Counted from the first letter of the stretch, positions 37,082 through 46,477 are shown. The stretch is DNA of 64,000 nt from Saprospiraceae bacterium (GCA_016714085.1 JADJNW010000003.1:620001-684000), one strand, 5' to 3'. Notes: a model not told the origin generated them from the letters alone. Numbers and translations: made by a program.

Positions 37082-37092
37082 TTCGTATGATG

Positions 37093-37146
37093 TTGGGGTA
37101 TTGGAATAATGGAGCATTGTAAAGCTCTGTCATTCCAATACTCCAA
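37093..37146. terminator. large stem-loop between convergent genes
   Basis: TTGGGGTATTGGAATAATGG then AGC pairs with GCTCTGTCATTCCAATACTCCAA across the loop ATTGTAAA, with a few mismatches. It lies 11 bp after the barrel-protein stop and 18 bp before the fabD stop, so it can stop transcription from both sides. The repeated unit ATTGGA(A/G)TATTGG also looks like a dispersed repeat of the genus. Confidence 0.7.
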
Positions 37147-37164
37147 TATTCCATTAATCCCGCA

Positions 37165-38046
37165 CTAAAGTGCACTCGTTTCAGCGCTCCGCTCTACTTT
37201 TTTCACAAAGCCTTGCAGCACTTTGCCGGTGCCGCCCACTTCAATAAATTCCATCACCCCATCTTTGAGCATATTTTGCACCGTTTGAGTCCAGCGTACT
37301 GGTGCGGTGAGTTGGGTAATAAGATTTTGCTTGATGGTAGCAGGATTCTTTTCTGGCAAGGCATTTACATTCTGATAAATCGGACAAATCGGTGTATTAA
37401 TAAGCGTTGCTTCAATCGCAGCGGCTAATTCATCTTGGGCGGGTTGCATTAAGGGCGAGTGAAAAGCGCCGCCAACCTCCAATACGATTGCTCTTTTAGC
37501 GCCTGCTTCGGTGAGTTTTGCAACTGCTTTTTCGATGCCGCTCACTGTTCCAGAAATTACCAACTGCCCCGGGCAATTATAATTAGCAGGAACAACGATA
37601 TCATCGGTGATGCTGGCGCAGATTTTTTCAATTACTTCATCTTCTAATCCAAGAATAGCAGCCATTGTACTGGGCTGCAATTCACAAGCTTTCTGCATCG
37701 CAAGGGCGCGCTGATATACTAATTTCAAACCATCCTCGAAACTCATCGCATGAGCAGCTACCAAGGCTGAAAACTCGCCCAGCGAGTGTCCGGCTACGGC
37801 ATCTGGTTGGAAAGCGTCGCCTGCTAATTTTGCTTTGACGATAGAATGAAGAAACACCGCCGGTTGGGTCACTTTGGTCTGTTTGAGGTCTTCCATTGTA
37901 CCTTCAAACATGACGTCGGTGATGCGGAAACCAAGGATTTCGTTGGCCTGTTCAAACAGGTTTTTCGCTAATTCGGAGCCTTCGTACATATCCTTTCCCA
38001 TGCCTTCGAATTGGGAAGCCTGCCCCGGAAAAATGTATGATTTCAT
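37165..38046 (-). CDS. fabD: malonyl-CoA:ACP transacylase
   Basis: 293 residues, the usual length. Transfers malonyl groups from CoA to acyl carrier protein at the entry to fatty-acid synthesis. FPGQASQFEGMG at 6-17 is the family start; the nucleophile Ser88 is in GHSLGEF and the catalytic His196 is in GAFHSPLM; the oxyanion glutamine is in FPGQ. Cytoplasmic enzyme. Followed on the same strand, upstream in the window order, by folE 66 bp away; convergent with the barrel protein gene. Confidence 0.97.
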   Translation of the reverse strand: MKSYIFPGQASQFEGMGKDMYEGSELAKNLFEQANEILGFRITDVMFEGTMEDLKQTKVTQPAVFLHSIVKAKLAGDAFQPDAVAGHSLGEFSALVAAHAMSFEDGLKLVYQRALAMQKACELQPSTMAAILGLEDEVIEKICASITDDIVVPANYNCPGQLVISGTVSGIEKAVAKLTEAGAKRAIVLEVGGAFHSPLMQPAQDELAAAIEATLINTPICPIYQNVNALPEKNPATIKQNLITQLTAPVRWTQTVQNMLKDGVMEFIEVGGTGKVLQGFVKKVERSAETSAL

Positions 38047-38061
38047 ATATTGGGTTTAGAA

Positions 38062-38084
38062 AGTTGAGGAGTTTAAACTCAACT
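38062..38084. repeat. short inverted repeat between folE and fabD
   Basis: AGTTGAG - GAGTTTAAA - CTCAACT. It also contains the perfect palindrome GAGTTTAAACTC. It lies in the 65-bp gap between the two genes and may be a terminator or a regulatory site. Confidence 0.5.
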
Positions 38085-38111
38085 CATAAGCTCCTGAACA
38101 TCTCAACTTGA

Positions 38112-38708
38112 TTAATGCAAATTCGATCCAATCAGCGTCAGAAACTCGCTGCGCGTTTCTACCCGCCTGAACTCACCAGTAAACGCTGAGGTTGTTGTCA
38201 AAGAATTTTGTTTTTGTACACCACGCATCATCATGCACATATGTTGCGCCTCAATGACTACTGCTACACCTAAAGGATTGAGCGTATCTTGAATGCAATG
38301 TAATATTTCATGCGTAAGGCGTTCTTGTACCTGCAAACGTCGCGCGAATACATCAATTACTCTTGGGATTTTACTCAAGCCCACAATATAACCATTCGGA
38401 ATATAAGCCACATGGGCTTTACCAAAAAATGGCAGAATATGATGCTCGCATAAAGAATACAGCTCAATATCCTTGACCAAAACCATTTCGCTATAATCCT
38501 CCCGAAACATCGCCGAACGCAAGATTTCTTCAGCATCCTGGTCATAACCTTGCGTCAAAAATTGCATTGCTTTGGCAGCGCGTTCGGGCGTTTTCATTAA
38601 ACCTTCCCGATCAATATCCTCACCTATATTTTTGAGAATGGTTTCGTAGCTTTTTATCAATTTCGCTAAGGTAGCGCTGTTATATTCTTCGCTAATTTGG
38701 TACGACAT
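38112..38708 (-). CDS. folE: GTP cyclohydrolase I
   Basis: 198 residues from the ATG at 38708 (MSYQISEEY); the frame is open six codons further. Converts GTP to 7,8-dihydroneopterin triphosphate for folate, biopterin or queuosine synthesis. Zinc ligands and active-site residues are visible in LYSLCEHHILPFFGKAHVAY (Cys, His, His) and in IEAQHMCMMMRGVQ (second Cys); GLSKIPRVIDVFARRLQVQE is the conserved helix. The pterin synthase at 38772 lies directly upstream on the same strand, so the two consecutive enzymes of one pathway are an operon. Confidence 0.97.
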   Translation of the reverse strand: MSYQISEEYNSATLAKLIKSYETILKNIGEDIDREGLMKTPERAAKAMQFLTQGYDQDAEEILRSAMFREDYSEMVLVKDIELYSLCEHHILPFFGKAHVAYIPNGYIVGLSKIPRVIDVFARRLQVQERLTHEILHCIQDTLNPLGVAVVIEAQHMCMMMRGVQKQNSLTTTSAFTGEFRRVETRSEFLTLIGSNLH

Positions 38709-38771
38709 GGTTAGTAAATTGGTCATGCAATAGAATAAATAACAACGGCTTATCCATTCAGTTTAAATCTA

Positions 38772-39182
38772 TTATTCCCCAAAGTATTCGGCGTAAATAT
38801 TTTCTGTTTCACAAAGTTTGATACAATGCAATTGACATCCCTCCAAATGTGGCGTCAACTGCTGCCAGAACAAAATCGCCAGATTCTCCGTGGTCGGCTG
38901 CATCCCTTTGGGAATAAACTCAACGTCCAGATTGAGATTGCTATGATCTACTTTATCCGTTATTACTTCTTTTATTAATTTACTCAATTTCTTTACATCC
39001 ATTACAAAACCGGTCACCGGATCGGGCTTGCCCTTTACCGTGACGAACAACTCATAGTTGTGCCCGTGCCAGTTTTTGTTGGCGCATTTGCCAAAGGCTG
39101 CCAGATTCTTTTCTATGCTCCAGGCGTCCACCCAAAGCTTATGCGCCGCATTAAACGTTTCCCTTCTAGTCAGATAAACCAT
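38772..39182 (-). CDS. 6-pyruvoyl/6-carboxy-tetrahydropterin synthase (QueD family)
   Basis: 136 residues. Uses dihydroneopterin triphosphate, the product of FolE. Zinc ligands His14 (FNAAHKL), His39 and His41 (WHGHNYEL); catalytic Cys33 in GKCANKNWHGH; PTTENLAILFWQQL and CIKLCETENIYAEYF close the fold. Whether the product feeds queuosine or tetrahydrobiopterin cannot be told from sequence, so no gene symbol is given. Cotranscribed with folE, 46-63 bp apart depending on the folE start. Its upstream region contains a dispersed CAGATGTCAGA repeat. Confidence 0.92.
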   Translation of the reverse strand: MVYLTRRETFNAAHKLWVDAWSIEKNLAAFGKCANKNWHGHNYELFVTVKGKPDPVTGFVMDVKKLSKLIKEVITDKVDHSNLNLDVEFIPKGMQPTTENLAILFWQQLTPHLEGCQLHCIKLCETENIYAEYFGE

Positions 39183-39191
39183 ATACTTTTT

Positions 39192-39270
39192 TTAGATACC
39201 AGATGTCAGATTTTTATAATAAAATATAATGTTTTCTGCCTTTCGTCTTCTCTAATCTGACCTCCCAAAA
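39192..39270. repeat. dispersed CCAGATGTCAGA-type repeat, copy 1
   Basis: AGATACCAGATGTCAGA at about 39195-39211 is followed some 50 bp later by CTTCTCTAATCTGACCTCCC, which can pair back in part. A related block is at 56235-56312. Both lie just upstream of genes. Confidence 0.5.
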
Positions 39271-39395
39271 TAAAAACGGTGCAAAAGTACATAAACCTTA
39301 CATCTTATTCAATGATAAATGGTCAATGATAAATGTAAACACATTTTTATCGAAATCATCCCGAAAAAAACTATTTTTATTGCTAAAAGCCAATT

Positions 39396-40250
39396 ATGGA
39401 AGACGCTGGAACGATAGGAACAATATTAATGATATTAACTTTTTTTACTTCATATAAAGGACTCAGAGATAATCATTTCTTTGAAGAATATTTATTTGAA
39501 GTGGACAAAATTTTAATAGGTAAAGAGTACAAACGCCTTATTACTTCTGGTTTTCTGCACGCCAATTGGATTCACTTCGGCTTTAATATGATCGCGCTGC
39601 TGTCCTTTAGTTGGTCGCTTGAAGAGGAATTTGGATACTTGAAATTTCTTCTATTGTATTTTGTCAGTATGCTTGGCGGCAGCCTGCTCGCGCTCTGGAT
39701 TCATCGTCATCATGGCGATTACCGCGCCATTGGTGCTTCCGGCGCGATCAGCGGGGTGGTGATGTCTTCTATCATTATTTTTCCGGAGGGTAGTATTTCT
39801 TTGATTCTTATTCCAATCCCTATTAAAAGTTGGCTTTTTGGATTATTATTTATAATCATTTCTATTTTTGGCATTAAAAATAAAAGTGATAACATTGGGC
39901 ATGAAGCGCATTTGGGCGGCGCTATTACAGGGGTTTTGGTTACTTTAATTATGGCGCCCTGGGTAATAAAAGAAAACTGGTGGATCATTTTGGCAATTTT
40001 AATCCCCGTTATTGTTTTTTTAATTTTAATCGTGCGAAATCCGGCGGTTTTAATGGTTGATAAATATTGGGGTGAAAATGTAAAATCTGTGCAAAATAAA
40101 ACGGCTAAAATCCGCTCTATAAAAAGCCAAACCCGCAAAGATAAAGAAGAAGAACTCGACGAATTATTAGAAAAAATCCGCAAGCATGGCATGAACAGCC
40201 TCAGCAAAAAAGAAAAAGAGCGATTGGATGAATTAAAAAACGATTTATAA
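39396..40250 (+). CDS. rhomboid-family intramembrane serine protease
   Basis: 284 residues. Six hydrophobic segments between about 5 and 210. The catalytic dyad is present: Ser115 in AIGASGAISG and His172 in HEAHLGGAITG; the oxyanion residues are in HANWIHFGFNM (His60, Asn64). Cleaves membrane protein substrates within the lipid bilayer. The C-terminal tail (230-284) is a charged helix, KKEKERLDELKN, like the extra tail seen in several Bacteroidota rhomboids. The start at 39396 is supported by the absence of an earlier ATG in frame. The next gene follows 42 bp later. Confidence 0.93.
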   Translation: MEDAGTIGTILMILTFFTSYKGLRDNHFFEEYLFEVDKILIGKEYKRLITSGFLHANWIHFGFNMIALLSFSWSLEEEFGYLKFLLLYFVSMLGGSLLALWIHRHHGDYRAIGASGAISGVVMSSIIIFPEGSISLILIPIPIKSWLFGLLFIIISIFGIKNKSDNIGHEAHLGGAITGVLVTLIMAPWVIKENWWIILAILIPVIVFLILIVRNPAVLMVDKYWGENVKSVQNKTAKIRSIKSQTRKDKEEELDELLEKIRKHGMNSLSKKEKERLDELKNDL

Positions 40251-40292
40251 GCGCCGGAAACCTTATTTTCGCCTAATTATTATAAAATATTT

Positions 40293-41745
40293 ATGCAGTC
40301 ACATAACATAATTCGCTTGATTTTATCTTTATTACTGGGTCTCATTGCCTGGGCGCTCATTATTTACAAGGCTTTTGCGATTCCTATTACACATGATGAA
40401 TTATCAACTATTTTACATTATTACACATATAATGTTTGGGAAATTATGATGTATCCCGACCCCTGGCCCGGCAATCATATTTTAAATACTTTATTGACCA
40501 AGCTGAGTATGAATATTTTTGGTCAGGAACAATGGGCAGCCCGTCTGCCAAATATGCTATCTTTTGCGCTTTATTTTTATGCGGCATATCATATTTGTTT
40601 ACAATTATTTAAAAATCATTTACTTCCCTTTCTGGGATGCCTGGCATTTTTTATATTTAATCCGTTTTTACTTGATTTTTTCTCCTTGTGCCGGGGCTAT
40701 GGAATGTCGAATGCGCTAATGCTTTGCTCCGCAATGTTTTTATTAAAAGGCTTTGTAACCCAACAATGGCGGGCGGTTTGGTGGGGTTTTGCGTTTTCTA
40801 TTTTAGCATCTTATGCCAATTTTACATTGCTTATTTACTGGTGTGCAGTAACTGCTATGATTGCTATTTTTGCCTGGAATGATTATTTAAATCATAAAAA
40901 CACAAAGCAATTCTTTACTAAAATCGGTATTCTCGCTGGTATTGATCTGATTTATTTACTATTAATTTATACACCTATTCATAAAATGCAAAGCACCGAT
41001 CAGTTTGTGTACTGGCAATCCAATGGCTTCTTCCGAGATACGATTATAAGTTTGATTGAAAATTCGCGCTACGGCTCAAAATGATCGATATTCCGCATGA
41101 ATATTTTGCTATTATAGCCGTATTATTTTTCTTTATAGCGGGCGCTTTTATGATGTATTATTGGGGTCGCCACACTTGGAAAGAAATTGTCAAAACGCCT
41201 GTATTTATTGCATTTTCTTTGCTTGCACTCACCGTTTTTGTAAATATTATGCAAACTATTATATTAAAAACCCCAAATCTTACTACCCGCACTGCGTTGA
41301 GTTTTTATCCGCTTTTTGTTTTATTAATAAGCGCCGTTTTATATCATATTCAGCAATCGAAAAATCTTATTACACAAATAGCCGGAACATTATTGCTTGT
41401 TTTTAGCCTTTGGCATATGGCGCGGACGGTTAGTTATGATCGCGTGCGCGAGTGGTGGTACGATGCGAATACTTTTCAGGTATTAGGAATATTAAAAAAT
41501 AATAGTAATAATAATACAATTTCTTTACAAACAGGCGGGCATGTTCAGCGTTCTTTGATTTTTATTTCCAAACAGGCAAAACGCCTTATTTGAAATTGGC
41601 GGAATATAATAAAGAGATTGAACCATCAGGTAATTATGATTTTTATTATATATTTGATTCTGATTACCCTGCTTTACAAGAACAATATGATATTGTAGAA
41701 AAATTTGATGGCGGTTCAAGGCTCCTGTTAAAAAGGAAAAATTGA
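40293..41745 (+). CDS. multi-pass membrane protein, glycosyltransferase 39-like, with two frameshifts
   Basis: Three consecutive open frames (40293-41084, 41081-41593 and about 41570-41745) join into one protein of about 484 residues if one base is added near 41080 and one near 41575. The first part has an acidic loop THDELST near residue 34 after the first membrane segment, followed by WPGNHILNTLL and then many hydrophobic helices with SLCRGYGMSNALML; this fits the ArnT/GT39-type membrane glycosyltransferases, where an acidic residue in the first loop is catalytic. Sugar and acceptor are unknown. The C-terminal segment (YDFYYIFDSDYP ... DGGSRLLLKRK) is soluble. Both breaks are one missing base, so sequencing error is a real option. 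Confidence 0.7.
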
Positions 41746-41781
41746 TTCATACATCACTCCATTACTTTTTCAAAAAAACTA

Positions 41782-41812
41782 TTGCACATTTTCCATAGAT
41801 TCTCTATCTTTG
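41782..41812 (+). promoter_or_regulatory. promoter of rpsU
   Basis: TTG at 41782-41784 and TATCTTTG at 41805-41812, 20 bp apart, match the Bacteroidota -33/-7 consensus. The ATG of rpsU is 60 bp downstream. Confidence 0.75.
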
Positions 41813-41872
41813 CGTTCCCAAACGAAAAAATGTTGGGAGTTTAAATTTTGATATAATAAATTTGTTTCGTTT

Positions 41873-42079
41873 ATGCTGATTATCAATGTAAAAGACAGCG
41901 AACCAATCGACAAAGCGCTCAAAAATTACAAAAGAAAATTTGAGAGGGCAGGCATTTTGAAAGAACTGCGCCGCAGAAAACATTTCACCAAGCCTTCGGT
42001 CGAGCGTCGCAATGAATTGCTGAAAGCTGCATACCGCGAAAAGACTTACGGAGAGCATATTTCGCCGGAGTTACAATAA
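41873..42079 (+). CDS. rpsU: 30S ribosomal protein S21
   Basis: 68 residues, basic, typical S21: VKDSEPIDKALKNYKRKFER, then LRRRKHFTKPSVERRNELLK. Component of the small ribosomal subunit near the mRNA platform. Followed 19-88 bp later by a tyrosine recombinase and then hpf, the gene order commonly seen in Bacteroidota. A good -33/-7 promoter lies upstream. Confidence 0.97.
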   Translation: MLIINVKDSEPIDKALKNYKRKFERAGILKELRRRKHFTKPSVERRNELLKAAYREKTYGEHISPELQ

Positions 42080-42167
42080 AATAGTTGTTGCAGCGGTATT
42101 GACTTTGTCCCGGAAAGGCTTATTATTGAAACATATAAGCCTTGAGTTAGGATTTAAATCGTGGGAC

Positions 42168-43058
42168 ATGATGCAAGCAAGCTTTTTGCAGTATTTACAA
42201 TACGAAAAGCGTTTTTCCGAGCACACCGTACTGGCGTACAAGAAAGATACTGAACAGTTTTTTACTTTTCTGAAAGATATATATAGCCTTGCTTCCGCTG
42301 AGGAGGTGAGGCATTTTCATATCCGCTCCTGGGTAATTCATTTACTCGAACAAAGCTTTACGCCGCGCTCTACCCGCCGAAAATTATCAACGCTCAAAAC
42401 GTACTTTCGCTTCTTACTCAAGCATCAACACATTCAAGAAAATCCGATGCAAAAAGTGACCATCCCGCAGATGGGCAAGCGCTTACCTGTATATGTGCAG
42501 GAACAAGAGATGGAGCGGCTTTTTTCCAATGTGGAATTTCCCAACGATTATAGCGGTCAGCGCGATCGTTTTATGCTGGAATTGCTTTATACCACTGGCA
42601 TGCGTCGCTCAGAACTGATTCATTTAAAAACAACAGATATTGACTTGGGCCGAAGTGTACTGCGGGTGCTGGGCAAAGGAAATAAGGAGCGCCTCATTCC
42701 ATTTGGGGAATCGATTCGCAAACAATTATTACAATATCTTGATATTCGCAAATTAACATTTCCAAATGCTGATACACATCTTTTTTTGACAGATAAAGGA
42801 ACTCCTTTGTACCCAAAATTGGTTTACAATATAGTGAAGCGATATCTTTCGTTGGTGACGACAGTCGAGCAGCGCAGCCCCCATGTACTGCGGCATTCGT
42901 TCGCTACACATTTGTCGGATCACGGTGCTGATCTCAATGCTATCAAAGAATTATTAGGTCACGCCAATCTGGCAGCAACTCAAATCTATACACATAATTC
43001 TATTGAAAAACTTCGACAAGTCTATGAACAAGCACACCCAAAGGCCAAGCAGGAATAA
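42168..43058 (+). CDS. xerC: tyrosine recombinase (XerC/XerD family)
   Basis: About 296 residues from the ATG at 42168 (MMQASFLQYLQYEKRFSEHT); the frame is open to 42099 but the extra residues are not family-like. N-terminal SAM-like core-binding domain (1-90) and C-terminal catalytic domain: Arg in TTGMRRSELIHL, Lys in VLGKGNKERLIPFG, HVLRHSFATHL, LLGHANLAATQIYTH with the nucleophile Tyr, ending SIEKLRQVYEQAHPKA. Length and context (rpsU, hpf) support a housekeeping dimer-resolution recombinase rather than a phage integrase; the XerC versus XerD assignment is by gene order only. Confidence 0.9.
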   Translation: MMQASFLQYLQYEKRFSEHTVLAYKKDTEQFFTFLKDIYSLASAEEVRHFHIRSWVIHLLEQSFTPRSTRRKLSTLKTYFRFLLKHQHIQENPMQKVTIPQMGKRLPVYVQEQEMERLFSNVEFPNDYSGQRDRFMLELLYTTGMRRSELIHLKTTDIDLGRSVLRVLGKGNKERLIPFGESIRKQLLQYLDIRKLTFPNADTHLFLTDKGTPLYPKLVYNIVKRYLSLVTTVEQRSPHVLRHSFATHLSDHGADLNAIKELLGHANLAATQIYTHNSIEKLRQVYEQAHPKAKQE

Positions 43059-43128
43059 GGACTGAGAGTTGAAAGCAATCCTTATCCCTGAATAATTACA
43101 TTGTTTAACTGTAAAAATCATTAAGCTT

Positions 43129-43425
43129 ATGAGAGTACACACCGAAGCAGTACAGTTTAAGGCAGACCAGAAATTAATCAATTTTATTGATCAAAAGCTG
43201 CAAAAAATGGAGCATTATTTTGATCGGATTATTGAGGCGCATGTGGTACTCAAACTGGAGAATTCCGGGCAGGTGCGCGATAAAATTGCAGAAGTGCGAC
43301 TCAACGTTCCCGGAGAAACCCTGATCGTCAAAGAAACCCAGAAAACCTTTGAAGCTTCTATTAATACTGCTTTAGATACCTTGAAGCGCCAGTTGGTAAA
43401 ATACAAAGACAAAGTGAGGAATTAA
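43129..43425 (+). CDS. hpf: ribosome hibernation-promoting factor (HPF/YfiA, short form)
   Basis: 98 residues, a single beta-alpha-beta-beta-beta-alpha domain: VHTEAVQFKADQKLINFIDQ, KMEHYFDRIIEAHVVLKLEN and the final helix ASINTALDTLKRQLVKYKDK. It binds the 30S subunit and stalls translation in stationary phase. The short form lacks the C-terminal dimerisation domain. It is followed by a stem-loop terminator at 43446-43480. Confidence 0.95.
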   Translation: MRVHTEAVQFKADQKLINFIDQKLQKMEHYFDRIIEAHVVLKLENSGQVRDKIAEVRLNVPGETLIVKETQKTFEASINTALDTLKRQLVKYKDKVRN

Positions 43426-43445
43426 CTTTAATCAAGTATTATATG

Positions 43446-43480
43446 CCAGAAGCCTGACTGCGAAAGGGCCGGGCTTCTGG
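43446..43480 (+). terminator. stem-loop after hpf
   Basis: CCAGAAGCC (43446-43454) pairs with GGCTTCTGG (43472-43480); the loop is about 17 bp. No strong T run follows, so intrinsic termination is likely but not certain. Confidence 0.65.
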
Positions 43481-43662
43481 TCATTACATCTATTTAAACA
43501 TATTTTTAATAATTATACAGCAACCTTTACGCCCGTTTCCTTGTCCTTTCTAAAATCCAGTGCTGCGCATTTCAGAAATTTTCTGTAATTTGCTCGTGCT
43601 GCAAATGGGATTTTTCTAATCCCTGCTAAAAATCATTTTAATTATTTGAAAAACAGGTTCTT

Positions 43663-44783
43663 ATGAAGATACTCCTGCAATATGTGGGTATTGCTGTGCT
43701 AAGCTCCATTTGTACTTTTTTTCTATGTCGGCATTTTTATCAACTCGATAATGCGACGCAAATAGCTGCAAACCTGCCCGTGAAATTGGTCAATAGTGAA
43801 AAAAACGCTCCAATAAATGCGAATCCGCGCGGCTGGTCGAATGCCGTGCTGCCAGATTTTACAAGTGTTGCAAAACAAGTGACAGGCGCAGTGGTAAGTA
43901 TTTCTGCTTTTAACGCTACCGGTTATAGAATGTCTTCCGGCTCTGGCGTGGTCATTTCTTCGGATGGTTATGTCATTACAATCATCATGTTGTGGAGGAT
44001 GGTCAGAAATTTGAAGTCGTATTGCAAGATAAGCGAACTTTGGTTGCGCGTGTCGTTGGGATTGATGAAACCACCGATTTGGCTTTGCTCCGGGTCAATT
44101 ATAATGGCTTGAAAGCTTTATCCATAGGCGATTCCGACCGACTCGAAGTTGGGGAATGGGTCTTGGCCGTTGGCAATCCTTTTGATCTTAATTCTACGAT
44201 TACTGCCGGTATTGTAAGTGCTAAAGCCCGGAATATCAATATTTTAAAAGGGCAATATTCCATAGAATCTTTTATACAAACAGACGCAGTTGTCAATCCT
44301 GGGAATAGCGGCGGCGCTTTGGTGAATACGCGTGGCGAATTGATTGGCGTCAACACCGCGATTATTAGTGAAAGTGGCGGCTACGAAGGTTATTCTTTTG
44401 CAATTCCATCCAATTTGGTGCGTAAAGTAGTGAACGATCTCCGGGAATTTGGCGAGGTAAAACGCGCTGTTTTGGGCGTCAATATTGCAGATGTCAACTC
44501 CCGCATCGCTGCGGAATTGTCATTGCCGAGTGTAGAAGGGGTGTATGTAACCAACGTCAATCAAGGTAGTAGCGCTTTTGAAGCAGGGCTGCGGGCCGGA
44601 GATGTAATAATAAGTGTAAATAGTGCAAAAATTGCTTCTATGCCGGAATTACAAGAACAAGTAGCTTTGTTCCGCCCTGGCGACCGAGTCAGTCTCGAAT
44701 ATTATCGCGGCGGACGCAAGCATCGTATTGACAATGTCGTACTCAAAAGCATTACAGATACAGCGTCTCTGCGTTTTCGATGA
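43663..44783 (+). CDS. HtrA/DegP-type serine protease with PDZ domain, one frameshift
   Basis: Adding one base near 43980 joins two frames into 373 residues. N-terminal hydrophobic anchor (about 4-24), then a trypsin-like domain: SGSGVVISSDGYVIT, then the expected NHHVVEDG that is broken by the missing base, acid residue in ETTDLALLRV, and the nucleophile in NPGNSGGALVNTRGELIGVN. The C-terminal third is a PDZ domain (GLRAGDVIISVNSAKIASMP). Degrades or refolds misfolded periplasmic proteins. The break falls on the codon before the catalytic histidine, so as written the protease would be inactive; the intact flanks make a sequencing error likely. Confidence 0.9.
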
Positions 44784-44789
44784 AGATTA

Positions 44790-45307
44790 CTATTGCTTAA
44801 CGCTGGCTTTTATTTGTTCGATAATGATCTTTGCATCTTGTAAAGATGTAGTCAAGTTATTTACCTGGCAATAATAAGACATTATAAAATTCATATCAAA
44901 ATATTCCGAAGTTAATCGAAAAGGGATTTCAAATCCTTCCGGCAGCGTTTCATCTGTACCGATGGCGATCAGAAAACTGCTTTTCCCTTTCAATTCTCTA
45001 CCAAAAGATTTTTGAATAGTAACCAAATCGGTCAGGCGATCAAAGAAAACCTTCATCTGCGCGCTCATTGAGTACCAATAGACAGGCGTTGCGAAGATTA
45101 TTACATCGTATGTAAAGATTTTTTCAATAATACTTATAAAAGTATCATCTACAGGATAATTAGCTTTATAATCATAAGGATAAATTGTATAATCCAGTAA
45201 ATCAATAATCGGATAATGTAAATCACCAAAAGCCGATCCAATAACCTTCGCGTGTCGCTTTGCTTGCGGGCGCTACCCAGAATTATGATGGGCTGTTTTT
45301 CTTTCAT
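44790..45307 (-). CDS. NAD(P)H-dependent FMN oxidoreductase (flavodoxin fold), one frameshift
   Basis: From the ATG at 45307, MKEKQPIIILGSARKQSDTR begins the FMN-reductase fold with its phosphate loop GSARKQSDTR; after a missing base near 45254 the frame resumes as SAFGDLHYPIIDLLDYTIYP, ATPVYWYSMSAQMKVFFDRL and ends at 44790. Restored length is 172 residues. ATPVYWYSMSAQMK is the signature of iron-sulfur flavoprotein/NADPH-dependent FMN reductases. Natural partner unknown. It is convergent with the HtrA gene 7 bp away and head-to-tail with the acetyltransferase. Confidence 0.82.
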
Positions 45308-45335
45308 GATACATCATTATCATGTAATTATAATA

Positions 45336-45779
45336 TCATTTTTCAAAGCAAACGCTATTTTCCACGTTTTTATATTGCCCATAATTTGGTATTATTACAT
45401 AATTATTTTTGGTATAAAGCGCAATCGCTTCGGGTTGTCGCTTGCCGGTTTCCAGGACACAGCGCGTAAAGGCGAGTTCTCTCGCCCAATTTTCTAACTC
45501 CAATAAAATCTTTGTTGCGACCTGCTTCCCTCTAAATGCCGGCGCTACATACATCCGCTTTACCTCCATCGTATCAGCGTCAAACGCTTTAATAGCGCCG
45601 CATCCCACGGGTAAGCCTTCCCAATAAGCAACCACCGCATGGCGAATCAGATCAATCTTATTGAATTGCGCATAAAACGAATGATCTTCCCCGTCTTTTT
45701 CTTTCAAATCCGCATCCAGTAGCTTTACAAGGCTTATAAAATCCGGGTGCTCAGAATTGGTTTTAAGTAATTGAAGCAT
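45336..45779 (-). CDS. GNAT-family N-acetyltransferase
   Basis: 147 residues, a complete GNAT domain. Acetyl-CoA binding motif A is in VKRMYVAPAFRGKQVATKIL (R/QxxGxA-like, about 93-112), preceded by AVVAYWEGLPVGCGAIKAFD; ALYTKNNYVIIPNYG near the end is the usual motif B. The start HSEHPDFISLVKLLD resembles small-molecule GNATs that acetylate amino acids or polyamines; the actual substrate is unknown. It is 28 bp upstream of the FMN oxidoreductase gene on the same strand. Confidence 0.9.
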   Translation of the reverse strand: MLQLLKTNSEHPDFISLVKLLDADLKEKDGEDHSFYAQFNKIDLIRHAVVAYWEGLPVGCGAIKAFDADTMEVKRMYVAPAFRGKQVATKILLELENWARELAFTRCVLETGKRQPEAIALYTKNNYVIIPNYGQYKNVENSVCFEK

Positions 45780-45817
45780 ATAATATAAAGATAGTTTAAA
45801 ATATTATACAAAGATAT

Positions 45818-45852
45818 AAAACCTATAAGGTTTTCAGAAACCTTATAGGTTT
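45818..45852. repeat. palindromic element family B, copy 2
   Basis: AAACCTATAAGGTTT - TCAG - AAACCTTATAGGTTT, arms identical to the copy at 24876-24908. It directly precedes array 3 (59 bp). Confidence 0.85.
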
Positions 45853-45910
45853 GGCAAACAAGTGTATATTGAAACTTCTAAGCATCGAACTGCATTTAAA
45901 CTGTCACAAT

Positions 45911-46203
45911 ACCCTCTTAGAACGTTCAAGTACCCATCTAGAACATTATAGCACCCTCTTAAAACGTTACAAAACCCTCCCAGAATAGTTTAAGACCCTT
46001 CTAAAACGTTCTACTACCCTCATAGAATGTTATATGACCCTCCTGAACGTTCTATTACCCCTCTGGAATGTTCTAAGACCCTCCTGAACGTTCTAAGACC
46101 CTATCCGAGCGTTCTCTAGCACCCTTCTATAATATTCTAAGACCTCCTTGAACGTTTTAGGAGGCTATTTGAACGTTTTAGGAGGCTACTTGAACGTTTT
46201 TTT
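45911..46203. repeat. 14-unit 21-bp tandem array (array 3), inverted relative to array 2
   Basis: Units start at 45911, 45932, 45953, 45974, 45995, 46016, 46037, 46057, 46078, 46098, 46121, 46142, 46162 and 46183, so most are 21 bp with a few of 20 or 23. Consensus ACCCTCYTAGAACGTTCTAA plus G, the reverse complement of the array 2 unit, with the same AACGTT centre. No coding frame spans it. It ends in AT-rich sequence before a small gene at 46478. Confidence 0.88.
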
Positions 46204-46477
46204 AACCAATAAAACAAAAAATAAAGACTCCTTATTAAATTTGTTTGCCCCTATTGCAATTTTCCTTTCTTTATATTAATTTTACGCTGGCTTTTATGCC
46301 AATTGAATTACACATCCAAAGGCTTACCGATCCAACAAAATAACACAAACTGCCGTGACGTATGTCACCCATACTTATAATGGGTCTGTTGATCTATTGT
46401 AAAAATATTCAGCCTACAAATAAACACAAATACAAAACGGTATTTTATTCATTTTAATAAACAAATTTATCACAGCT

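Noticed and set aside
42168..43058. Integrase marking a mobile element
   Set aside because: Its length, rpsU-hpf context and lack of tRNA or att repeats fit the housekeeping Xer recombinase.
18233..46203. CRISPR arrays
   Set aside because: The 21-bp arrays have no spacers, units touch each other, and no cas genes are present.
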